Shown one piece after another: positions 1-6,873 of a DNA stretch of 64,000 nt. Under the pieces are notes generated by a model. It made no database searches. It was not told where the DNA came from and worked only from the letters and a program-made list of their open reading frames with translations. The number at the start of each line of letters is the position of its first letter. The first letter of the stretch is position 1. This DNA comes from CAKZQX01 sp034436755 (GTDB lineage: Bacteria > Chloroflexota > Chloroflexia > Chloroflexales > Chloroflexaceae): positions 1 to 64,000 of the forward strand of contig DAOTVB010000216.1 of NCBI GenBank assembly GCA_034436755.1, read 5' to 3'. A program made the translations under genes and the position numbers.

Positions 1-346
1 TCTCGCCCATCAGGCGGATAGGTTCCGGCTCTGGGCCGATAAACGTCAGCTTACACTCGGCACAGGCTTCGGCAAAGTAGGGATTCTCCGAGAGAAACCC
101 ATAGCCCGGATGTACCGCATCACAGCCGGTAATCAGCGCGGCACTGATCAACGCCGGTGGATGCAGATACGACTTCCCCGGGGCTGCCGGACCGATGCAG
201 ATCGACTCATCCGCGAGACGCACCGCCAGCGTGTTACGGTCGGCTTCGCTGTAGGCCACCACCGAACCGATCCCCAGATCGCGGCAGGCGCGCACAATCC
301 GTACCGCAATCTCGCCACGATTAGCTACCAGAACTTTGTTTAACAT
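1..346 (-). CDS. accC: Biotin carboxylase subunit of acetyl-CoA carboxylase (N-terminal part, runs off the window)
   Basis: The first 115 codons of a minus-strand gene are present. It opens with MLNKVLVANRGEIAVRIVRA, the hallmark N-terminus of biotin carboxylase, followed by an AYSEADRNTLAVRLADE stretch, a HPGYGFLSEN motif and FIGP. The enzyme uses ATP and bicarbonate to carboxylate the biotin of the carrier protein, the first step of fatty acid synthesis. Its ATG at 346 lies two bases after the fabG stop, so the two genes are probably co-transcribed. The family also includes the biotin carboxylase domains of pyruvate and propionyl-CoA carboxylases. The fabG neighbour favours accC. The ATP-grasp centre is outside the window. 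Confidence 0.9.
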   Translation of the reverse strand, partial: MLNKVLVANRGEIAVRIVRACRDLGIGSVVAYSEADRNTLAVRLADESICIGPAAPGKSYLHPPALISAALITGCDAVHPGYGFLSENPYFAEACAECKLTFIGPEPEPIRLMGE

Positions 347-348
347 TG

Positions 349-1098
349 CTACATCACCATTCCACCATCAATCGTCAACGTCTGACCCGTAATATAGGCC
401 GCCGCATCCGAAGCCAGGAAACAGACTAACCCGGCGACCTCCTGCGACTGCCCAAAACGACCAAGTGGGATTGTTCCGAGGAGATTTTTGCGGAGCTCAT
501 CGCTCATCACATCGGTTAACTCGGTCTCGATAAAGCCGGGGGCAATCGCATTCACCGTAATACCACGACTCGCCATCTCGCGCGCGGTGGCTTTGGTAAA
601 CCCGATAATACCGGCCTTGGACGCGGCATAGTTAGCCTGTCCCGCATTTCCCATGAGCCCCACAACCGAGCTGATATTGATAATGCGCCCTGCGCGCCGT
701 TTGCTCATCGGGCGTAGCGCGGTGCGGGTGCAGAGATAGACACTGCGGAGATTTGTCTGCAGAATGGCATCAAAGTCTTCTTCCTTCATCCGCAGCAGCA
801 GCATGTCCCGGGTTGTCCCGGCATTATTCACCAGGATATCCAGTTGTCCATACGTCTCCAGCGTGGTTTTAAAGAGGCGTTCAACCTCGACACCCTGGCT
901 GACATCGGCCTGCACTGCCTGCGCCGTCCCACCGGCAGCGATAATCGCGGCGACGGTCTCCTCCGCCGCAGTTGCATTCTGCTGGTAATTGACAATAACC
1001 TGCGCGCCGGCACCGGCCAGCGTGGTGGCAATTGCGCGTCCAATGCCGCGCCCCGCGCCCGTCACCAGCGCAACGCGGTCTGTCAGGTCTACCTTCAT
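349..1098 (-). CDS. fabG: 3-oxoacyl-ACP reductase (SDR family)
   Basis: This 249-residue protein is a classical short-chain dehydrogenase that reduces 3-oxoacyl-ACP to 3-hydroxyacyl-ACP with NADPH in fatty acid elongation. Visible motifs are the cofactor loop TGAGRGIG (residues 14-21), NNAG (91-94), the catalytic serine in NISS (about 143), YAASK (Tyr157, Lys161) and the C-terminal TGQTLTIDGGMVM. Length is normal for FabG. It lies between a membrane Mrr-like gene (3-bp gap) and accC (2-bp gap) and so sits in a fatty-acid synthesis context. This separates it from the two paralogous reductases of the PHA cluster further along. Confidence 0.92.
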   Translation of the reverse strand: MKVDLTDRVALVTGAGRGIGRAIATTLAGAGAQVIVNYQQNATAAEETVAAIIAAGGTAQAVQADVSQGVEVERLFKTTLETYGQLDILVNNAGTTRDMLLLRMKEEDFDAILQTNLRSVYLCTRTALRPMSKRRAGRIINISSVVGLMGNAGQANYAASKAGIIGFTKATAREMASRGITVNAIAPGFIETELTDVMSDELRKNLLGTIPLGRFGQSQEVAGLVCFLASDAAAYITGQTLTIDGGMVM

Positions 1099-1101
1099 AG
1101 G

Positions 1102-2043
1102 TTAACTCTCGGCTATATCAAACAGCGTCTGCCCATCTAAGATAACAATATTACGGCGGCCCTTCGCCGATTTTTGCGCGTCGGTTGCAAACTCGGTGGA
1201 AGTGACAACCAGACCTTTGGGAATCGTGCGACGGCGCATATCCTGCGCCAGGCTCTCCACCGTGCCGGTCCGTACCTTATCGGCAACCGAGAGGCGCAGC
1301 AGGTAGTTCTCTTCCTGGTAAGACATCAGCAGATCGAGATGCTTATCTTTGTCCAGGAAATGCCAGTCTTCCAGCGTAAACCCATGCTTCTTAAACAGAT
1401 TACTGACATAGGTGCCAAACTGGGGTAACGAGAGCCCCTGGAGATCCTCCAGGGTCCGCACCGCGCCGGCGCGTTCCAGCCGACCACCGCGCTCCTCAAC
1501 CTGGCGGCGCATCTCGCGGTTGCGCTGCTCCGAGCGCCCCGCAATCACCGTAGCAAATGCCGGGAAGGGCAGCAGCAGGATCGAGAAATAGAAGTAGAGT
1601 GAGAAATAATCGGGAAATGTTGCGATCCCCTGTGGTACGCCTTCAGGGGAGACCATCTGGTAGGCTGGAACGGCCCCGGTTGTGCTCAGCAGCGCATAGA
1701 TCAGCGTAAAAACCATCCCGATTAGAAATGTAATCAGACCGAGGAGCAGGCCATGGGGCATCAGATGATGTTGCACCCGCCGCCCGACGGCAAAGCCGGC
1801 GATCACCGGCACAATGCCAATAAAAATCGTTACGTTCTGGGCCACAAACAGCGCTGACCAGAATAATCCCCACCAGACCACGGCGGTGATTGCGGCGACA
1901 ATCAACAGATGCCGCCATTCGATCTGGGAGAATATGCTACGCATACCAGCGCCTACAGCAGGTCGGGAGGATCGTGTTTCCTCTTCTGGCATCTCCTTAT
2001 CCGTTCTGATACGTTTTTGTTTTTCACGGACGTCAACACTCAT
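1102..2043 (-). CDS. Membrane protein with degenerate Mrr-type restriction-endonuclease-like domain
   Basis: The start is taken as the ATG at 2043, which overlaps the nrdR stop by 11 bp; the frame stays open upstream inside nrdR. The protein has 313 residues. After a charged cytoplasmic N-terminus come about four membrane spans (roughly residues 33-125 and 150-170), an arginine-rich connector, and a C-terminal domain (about 205-313). That domain has the Mrr layout: LSLPQFGTYVSNLFKKHGF, then HLDLL, then KGLVVTSTEFATDA and ILDG. The Asp of the nuclease motif is kept (HLDLL), but where Mrr enzymes carry Q-x-K this protein reads YLLRLS. I infer that it does not cut DNA. Membrane-anchored Mrr-fold proteins of this type have no settled function. 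Confidence 0.6.
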   Translation of the reverse strand: MSVDVREKQKRIRTDKEMPEEETRSSRPAVGAGMRSIFSQIEWRHLLIVAAITAVVWWGLFWSALFVAQNVTIFIGIVPVIAGFAVGRRVQHHLMPHGLLLGLITFLIGMVFTLIYALLSTTGAVPAYQMVSPEGVPQGIATFPDYFSLYFYFSILLLPFPAFATVIAGRSEQRNREMRRQVEERGGRLERAGAVRTLEDLQGLSLPQFGTYVSNLFKKHGFTLEDWHFLDKDKHLDLLMSYQEENYLLRLSVADKVRTGTVESLAQDMRRRTIPKGLVVTSTEFATDAQKSAKGRRNIVILDGQTLFDIAES

Positions 2044-2533
2044 TCGGTTTTGCTCCCGACTCCCCATGATTGATAGCTGCTTCCTGTTCCAGCAACTCTT
2101 CGACCGCCTCCCGCAGTTTGCCCAGGTCCGTAAACGAACGGTAGACCGAGGCAAAGCGAATATACGCAACTTCATCTATATCGCGTAGCCGTTGCATCAC
2201 CATATCGCCAATGGTTGATGAACTGATTTCAGGATCTTCGTGAACCATCAGCGCCGTCTCGATATCGTTGACCAGTTGTTCCAGGCGCTGCGCCGCTACG
2301 GGCCGGCGATAGCAGGCGGTACGTACCCCGCGCATCAGCTTCTCGCGGTCGTATGGTTCGCGCTCGCCATTTTTCTTGACGACCGTCAGGCTGACCGTCT
2401 CGACCCGTTCATACGTGGTAAAACGCCGCCCACAGACACGACACTTCCGGCGGCGACGGATCGTCTCGCCTTCGTTGAGTTTGCGCGTGTCAAGCACATC
2501 GGTATCCTGATGTTGGCAAAAAGGGCAGCGCAT
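2033..2533 (-). CDS. nrdR: Transcriptional repressor NrdR (ribonucleotide reductase regulator)
   Basis: This 166-residue protein has the full NrdR architecture. The N-terminal zinc ribbon has Cys3, Cys6, Cys31 and Cys34 (MRCPFCQ and KCRVCGRRF), followed by TTYERVE and an ATP-cone domain over about residues 49-139. NrdR senses dATP/ATP through the cone and represses ribonucleotide reductase genes by binding NrdR boxes. No ribonucleotide reductase gene is in the window. It is first in a minus-strand run with the Mrr-like gene, fabG and accC. The C-terminal tail rich in Glu, Gln and Ala is a little longer than the roughly 150 residues usual for the family. Confidence 0.95.
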   Translation of the reverse strand: MRCPFCQHQDTDVLDTRKLNEGETIRRRRKCRVCGRRFTTYERVETVSLTVVKKNGEREPYDREKLMRGVRTACYRRPVAAQRLEQLVNDIETALMVHEDPEISSSTIGDMVMQRLRDIDEVAYIRFASVYRSFTDLGKLREAVEELLEQEAAINHGESGAKPNEC

Positions 2534-2642
2534 AAAAGTGTACTATCGGTTGTTAACCATAATCGGGTGCGTGGCAAACCAGAGGTTCACGCTACGCGCA
2601 CGACTGATTTAAGCAGATAACAAGTTGACGATTGGCGAAGGA

Positions 2643-2672
2643 ATTATAGCATAGCATAGGAGTCGCGCCAAA
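2643..2672 (-). promoter_or_regulatory. Candidate promoter of nrdR
   Basis: On the minus strand a perfect -10 box TATAAT (2643-2648) follows a weak -35 TTGGCG (2667-2672) with an 18-bp spacer, about 110 bp before the nrdR start. The -10 is preceded by a short direct repeat (TATGC, TATGC). No clear NrdR box was recognised. Confidence 0.45.
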
Positions 2673-2723
2673 CCGCAGATAGGACAGAAACGGAGCAGTA
2701 TTACCGCCGAAGCAGCGCCCGGG

Positions 2724-4184
2724 CTACTCCAGCGCCCGGATCTCCAGGTTGTCAAAATCTGCGACAACCGCACGCTCACCAGGGATAGCGATCAGACCGT
2801 AGAGTCGGGTTTGCGTCAGATCGCTGGTTGCCTGGGCCACCGCTTCGCCGTTGATAAAAAGTTCAACATTCGTGCCTTCCATCCGGGCGACGAGCCGGTT
2901 GGTGGCGGTGGTTCCGCGCCGGAGCGCGCTGCTCTCACCGGCAGCCAGGGTAGTTGGCACGCCATTCAGGTACTGCTCGATGCGATATGTGCCTGCCTGG
3001 GGGGTGAGCAGCAGCGCCAGGTAGTTGTTGCCATCGACGAAATAGGTCATCAGACCGGCGGTACCCCCTTCGGCCTGCAGATCGACACCGACGCTAAAGT
3101 CAGTCACCGTGCCGATAAACGCGGTGCGATAGCTCCAGATATTACCGACCCCCGGCTGCGCCACAATTCGATAGACCGCGCCATCGGAGCCGACATTCCA
3201 GCCAAACCCTTCAACCTGGGCCCATCCGTCAGGTGTAGTGAAGTTGTAGGCCAGCAGCAGTTCTCCCGGCGTAAACTCCCCGGCGATGCCGGGGCCGGGC
3301 GGCAGCGGTGTGGGACTGGCCGGGATGGGTGTGCTGGTGGCGGTGGCGAGCGGTAGCGTGGGGCTGGCCGGGATGGGCGTGCTGGTGGCGGTAGCGGGCG
3401 GTAGCGTGGGACTGACCGGGACTGGTGTAGCGGTAGCGCGCTCGGCCTGCCCGGCAGCGGCAGCGGTGCCGGTTGGCGCGGCACTGGTTGCACTCCCGGT
3501 TGCGGCAACCGACGGCGTAGACGGTACGACATTGCCCGGATTGCCGGCAATTGTAGCTGGACCCGGCCGGAACATCAACACGGCTGTGATGATACCAATC
3601 AGGAAAACGGCAACCCCGACCCCGCCAAACAGCAGGAATCTCCGGTTGCGCTCTGGTCCGGCGGCGGTTGCGGCAGTTGGCGGGGAAGCGGGCGTAGCCG
3701 CCTGGCCCTGGCTGGCGGCTTCGGCCTGCGCCAGCAGCGTGGCACTATCCCGATAAAATGGGTTGATCTGCTGAAGTTGACGTAATGCTGCCGCCGCCTG
3801 TGTATACCGGCCGGCCTTCAGATGGACCTGTGCCTGCTGGTAGAGTTCGGCCTGGTGATCACGTCCGGTGGTGGGCTGGGGCGCTGCCGGGCGGGGCGTC
3901 TCGCGCTCGCCCTTCCAATGCGTATTGGCGTTGCGGGTGGGGCGGATCGACTGGCTACGATCATAGGCCTGTCGCCGGCGAAAATCGCTGAGAATCCGAT
4001 AAGCTTCATTGATGCGCTGCGAGCGCCGGCCGGCATACACCTGTTCAGCGGGGGGATGGTTGGCGTAGCGGTCGGGATGATACCGCGCAATCTGCTGACG
4101 ATAGGCGCGTTTAATCTCTTCCGATGAGGCACCGGGTAGTACCCCCAGCAATTCATAATAGTTAAGCTGCTCGAAGTCTTCCAT
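2724..4184 (-). CDS. DnaJ-domain membrane protein with TPR-like segment and lectin-like C-terminal domain
   Basis: The start is the ATG at 4184; a GTG six bases upstream is in frame. Neither has a clear ribosome site. The protein has about 486 residues. Residues 6-75 are a J domain with the HPD motif (about 36-38), so it should stimulate an Hsp70 ATPase. Residues 110-158 look like one or two TPR helices. A single membrane span follows (about 183-204), then a 100-residue Pro/Thr/Ala linker with an imperfect PASPTLP-type repeat. The C-terminal 175 residues look like a concanavalin/LamG-type beta sandwich. This puts the J domain in the cytoplasm and the lectin-like domain outside. No Hsp70 gene is nearby and the ligand is unknown. 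Confidence 0.7.
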   Translation of the reverse strand: MEDFEQLNYYELLGVLPGASSEEIKRAYRQQIARYHPDRYANHPPAEQVYAGRRSQRINEAYRILSDFRRRQAYDRSQSIRPTRNANTHWKGERETPRPAAPQPTTGRDHQAELYQQAQVHLKAGRYTQAAAALRQLQQINPFYRDSATLLAQAEAASQGQAATPASPPTAATAAGPERNRRFLLFGGVGVAVFLIGIITAVLMFRPGPATIAGNPGNVVPSTPSVAATGSATSAAPTGTAAAAGQAERATATPVPVSPTLPPATATSTPIPASPTLPLATATSTPIPASPTPLPPGPGIAGEFTPGELLLAYNFTTPDGWAQVEGFGWNVGSDGAVYRIVAQPGVGNIWSYRTAFIGTVTDFSVGVDLQAEGGTAGLMTYFVDGNNYLALLLTPQAGTYRIEQYLNGVPTTLAAGESSALRRGTTATNRLVARMEGTNVELFINGEAVAQATSDLTQTRLYGLIAIPGERAVVADFDNLEIRALE

Positions 4185-4311
4185 GCACACCCGAACCGGG
4201 GCAGGACTGACCAGGTACTGCCAGCGTCAGTCACTGCGACACAACCGTCTCCAAACGCCGCTATTATAGCATAGGCATTCGCATCAGGAATTTATCAGAT
4301 TGGGCCACGCT

Positions 4312-4340
4312 TTGACACGACTGCCGGATAGCGCTACAAT
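4312..4340 (+). promoter_or_regulatory. Strong sigma70-type promoter for the EVE gene
   Basis: A perfect -35 TTGACA (4312-4317) and a -10 TACAAT (4335-4340) are separated by 17 bp. Just downstream, GTGTAA and TTACAC (4342-4359) form an inverted repeat around the expected transcription start, a possible operator. Confidence 0.65.
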
Positions 4341-4381
4341 CGTGTAACCAGGATTACACACTATCCAGAGCGAGACCCGGT

Positions 4382-4810
4382 ATGCCCAACTACTGGTTGC
4401 TCAAAACGGAACCAGGCAGCTATAGCTTCGCCGACCTGGAGCGCGATGGTACAACCGTCTGGGATGGCGTGCGGAACAATGCGGCGCTCAAGCAGATGCG
4501 TGCCATGCAGCCTGGAGATCAGGCGTTGATCTACCATACCGGGGATGAGCGCCGGGCCGTCGGGTTGGCCGAGATTACCAGCGCGCCCTATCCTGATCCT
4601 GAGCAGGACGATGCGGCGTCGCGCAAAGGTCCGTCGCTGGTGGTGGTTGATATTCGCCCGCTGCGCCGTTTGCCCCAACCTGTGATGCTGGCGGCGGTCA
4701 AAACCGATCCCTTCTTTAGCGAGTTTGCCCTGGTGCGCCAGGGGCGTCTCTCAGTTGTGCCCGTCAGTGCCGCGCAGTGGGAGCGTCTGCTCCAGATGGC
4801 CGGCGCATAA
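4382..4810 (+). CDS. EVE domain protein
   Basis: This 142-residue single-domain protein begins MPNYWLLKTEPGSYSFADLE and continues with WDGVRNNAA, MQPGDQALIYHTG and VGLAEI, the signature of the EVE domain (PUA-like fold, thymocyte nuclear protein 1 family). EVE domains are thought to read modified bases in DNA or RNA, and in bacteria they often accompany restriction systems. No restriction genes flank it here; it is a monocistronic gene between divergent dnaJ-like and two-component genes. Length and motifs are complete. Confidence 0.85.
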   Translation: MPNYWLLKTEPGSYSFADLERDGTTVWDGVRNNAALKQMRAMQPGDQALIYHTGDERRAVGLAEITSAPYPDPEQDDAASRKGPSLVVVDIRPLRRLPQPVMLAAVKTDPFFSEFALVRQGRLSVVPVSAAQWERLLQMAGA

Positions 4811-4821
4811 CGACTTCTTCA

Positions 4822-4850
4822 TTAACGCTGCCCTCATCCTGTGGTATAGT
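4822..4850 (+). promoter_or_regulatory. Candidate promoter of the two-component operon
   Basis: TTAACG (4822-4827) and TATAGT (4845-4850) are separated by 17 bp, and a TGG triplet directly before the -10 gives an extended -10. The response regulator ATG is about 60 bp downstream. Confidence 0.5.
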
Positions 4851-4911
4851 AGAGTTACACTTCAGTTACAACCATGGTCAGGCGACCCCTGGCCGGTATT
4901 GAGGTACCATC

Positions 4912-5607
4912 ATGGAATCAGCGACGATTCTGGTCGTAGATGATGAAGAACCAATCGTGGATCTGGTGGCGAGCTATCTTATTGCCGAAGGATTCGTGGT
5001 TCACCGGGCCTATGACGGCCTCTCGGCGCTGGCACTGGCCCGGAGTGTACGCCCGGATCTGGTTGTGCTGGATGTGATGTTGCCCGGTATTGATGGCGTC
5101 GAAGTCTGCCGGCGGTTGCATCAAGATACGACGGTCTATGTGTTGATGCTGACAGCGCGGACGGAAGAGGTCGATAAACTGATCGGCCTGTCGGTCGGCG
5201 CGGACGATTACCTCACCAAGCCGTTTAGTCCCCGTGAGCTGGTTGCGCGGGTCAAGGCTATTCTGCGGCGTCAGCGGCATGGGCCGGCACCGACGCTGGA
5301 GCGGCCCATCTTGCAGTTTGACCTGTTACGGATCAATCCTGAACGCCGCGAGGTCTGGCATGGCGAGACGCTGGTGGAGTTGACCCCTCGCGAGTTTGAT
5401 CTGCTCTATGCCCTGGCAAGCCATCCGGGTCGCGTCTTTACCCGCGAGGAACTGCTGGAGCGGGTCTGGGGGAATGATTTTGCGGGCATTGACCGGGTGG
5501 TGGATGTGCATGTCGGGGTGCTGCGCCGGAAGCTGGAGGACGACCCGGCCTCGGCCGCGCTGATCCAGACGGTGCGCGGCGTCGGCTATAAATTTGTAGG
5601 AAAGTAG
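4912..5607 (+). CDS. OmpR/PhoB-family response regulator
   Basis: The 231-residue protein has an N-terminal receiver domain with the acidic pair D10/D11, phospho-acceptor D54 (VVLDVMLPG) and K103 (LTKPF). A C-terminal winged-helix DNA-binding domain follows, with VELTPREFDLLYALASHPG, the VWG turn, VDVHVGVLRRKLE and a final RGVGYKF. It should be phosphorylated by the kinase encoded 15 bp downstream. The next gene abuts the kinase gene, so the likeliest regulated target is the symporter locus. Confidence 0.93.
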   Translation: MESATILVVDDEEPIVDLVASYLIAEGFVVHRAYDGLSALALARSVRPDLVVLDVMLPGIDGVEVCRRLHQDTTVYVLMLTARTEEVDKLIGLSVGADDYLTKPFSPRELVARVKAILRRQRHGPAPTLERPILQFDLLRINPERREVWHGETLVELTPREFDLLYALASHPGRVFTREELLERVWGNDFAGIDRVVDVHVGVLRRKLEDDPASAALIQTVRGVGYKFVGK

Positions 5608-5622
5608 ACGAGAGTACGCCTG

Positions 5623-6873
5623 ATGAGATGGCATCATCAACTGCGCTGGAAGCTGTTTATCTCTCACCTGGTGATCTTCCTGATCGCTGTGGTGATCCTG
5701 CTGGCGACGGCGAATTTCCTGGCAAGCCGGGGGCTGATCTACGATATGCCGTTGACCATGGGTGCGGCTGCCTCCGAAACGGGCCAACTGGACCCGGATA
5801 CCGCGCTGGATGGACCATGGTTGCAGTTGTTCCAGGCGGTGGTGCAGCAGGCGCTGCTGGTCGCCTCGTTTGCAGCGCTGGTAGCGGCTGTGGTGGTCAG
5901 TCTGTTTGTCTCGCACCGCATTGTCGAGCCGCTGCATGCGATCTCAACCGTCAGTCAGCGGCTGGCGCAGGGGTTCTACCGGGAGCGCACCCTGATTGGC
6001 TCCGATGATGAACTGGCCGAGTTGAGCCGCAATGTCAACCAGCTTGCCGAAACGCTGGAGCAGACCGAGCAGCGGCGTATGGCGTTGCTGGCCGATGTTG
6101 CGCATGAGTTGCGTACGCCCCTCTCGACGATTGAAGGCTACATGGAGGGCTTGATCGACGGCGTGATCCGCCCCAACCGCGAAACCTTCGCGCTGGTGTT
6201 GAGCGAGTCGGTGCGGTTGCAGCGCCTGATCGAGGATCTGATGCTGCTCTCGCGGGCGGAGGCGGGCCAGATCCCGATTGTGCCGTGTTCGGTTGATCTG
6301 CGGTCGATGCTGGAGAATCTGGTGGCGCAGTTTCAGCCCCAGTTTGCGGTCGATCAGGTGTCGCTTGATCTAATCGTTGCGCCGGATCTGCCGCCGGCCT
6401 GGGCGGACCCGGATCGGGTCAATCAGGTGCTGATCAATCTGTTGGCGAATGCCTTTCGCTACACTCCCGGCAATGGTCAGGTAACGCTGCGGGCGCAGGC
6501 GAAAGCCGAATGCCTGCTGGTCACGGTGAAGGACACCGGGGTTGGGATTGATCCGCAGCATCTGGCACATCTCTTCGAGCGCTTCTACCGGGTGGACAAG
6601 TCGCGGGCGCGGGTCAGCGGGGGCAACGGTATTGGCCTGACGATTGCGCGCCATCTGGTGTATGCGCAGGGCGGCGAGATCTGGGCCGAGAGTCGCGGCA
6701 AGGGCCATGGCTCCAGCTTTCATTTTACGCTGCCGGTTGATACCAGTAGCACCGATGACATGGATGATGATCCGCCCCAACCCTTGCCGGCGCGGGAACG
6801 CTGCACGGGCTATAAACGGGGCGAAACGGTGCCCCTGGTCGAAGGCTATTCGGCTGCCGCCGGGGATGGATAG
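5623..6873 (+). CDS. Membrane sensor histidine kinase (HAMP, HisKA, HATPase)
   Basis: The 416-residue protein has two membrane spans (about 11-31 and 75-97) around a short extracytoplasmic loop of roughly 45 residues. Next come a HAMP segment starting SHRIVEPLHAIS, a HisKA helix with phospho-accepting His161 (ADVAHELRTPLS) and a HATPase domain with NLLANAFRYT, DTGVGI and GIGLTIARHLV. A 45-residue acidic and proline-containing tail extends beyond the ATPase core. The small sensor loop suggests membrane or transport-linked sensing. Its TAG stop (6871-6873) is followed with no gap by the ATG of the symporter gene, so the two are very likely translationally coupled. Confidence 0.92.
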   Translation: MRWHHQLRWKLFISHLVIFLIAVVILLATANFLASRGLIYDMPLTMGAAASETGQLDPDTALDGPWLQLFQAVVQQALLVASFAALVAAVVVSLFVSHRIVEPLHAISTVSQRLAQGFYRERTLIGSDDELAELSRNVNQLAETLEQTEQRRMALLADVAHELRTPLSTIEGYMEGLIDGVIRPNRETFALVLSESVRLQRLIEDLMLLSRAEAGQIPIVPCSVDLRSMLENLVAQFQPQFAVDQVSLDLIVAPDLPPAWADPDRVNQVLINLLANAFRYTPGNGQVTLRAQAKAECLLVTVKDTGVGIDPQHLAHLFERFYRVDKSRARVSGGNGIGLTIARHLVYAQGGEIWAESRGKGHGSSFHFTLPVDTSSTDDMDDDPPQPLPARERCTGYKRGETVPLVEGYSAAAGDG

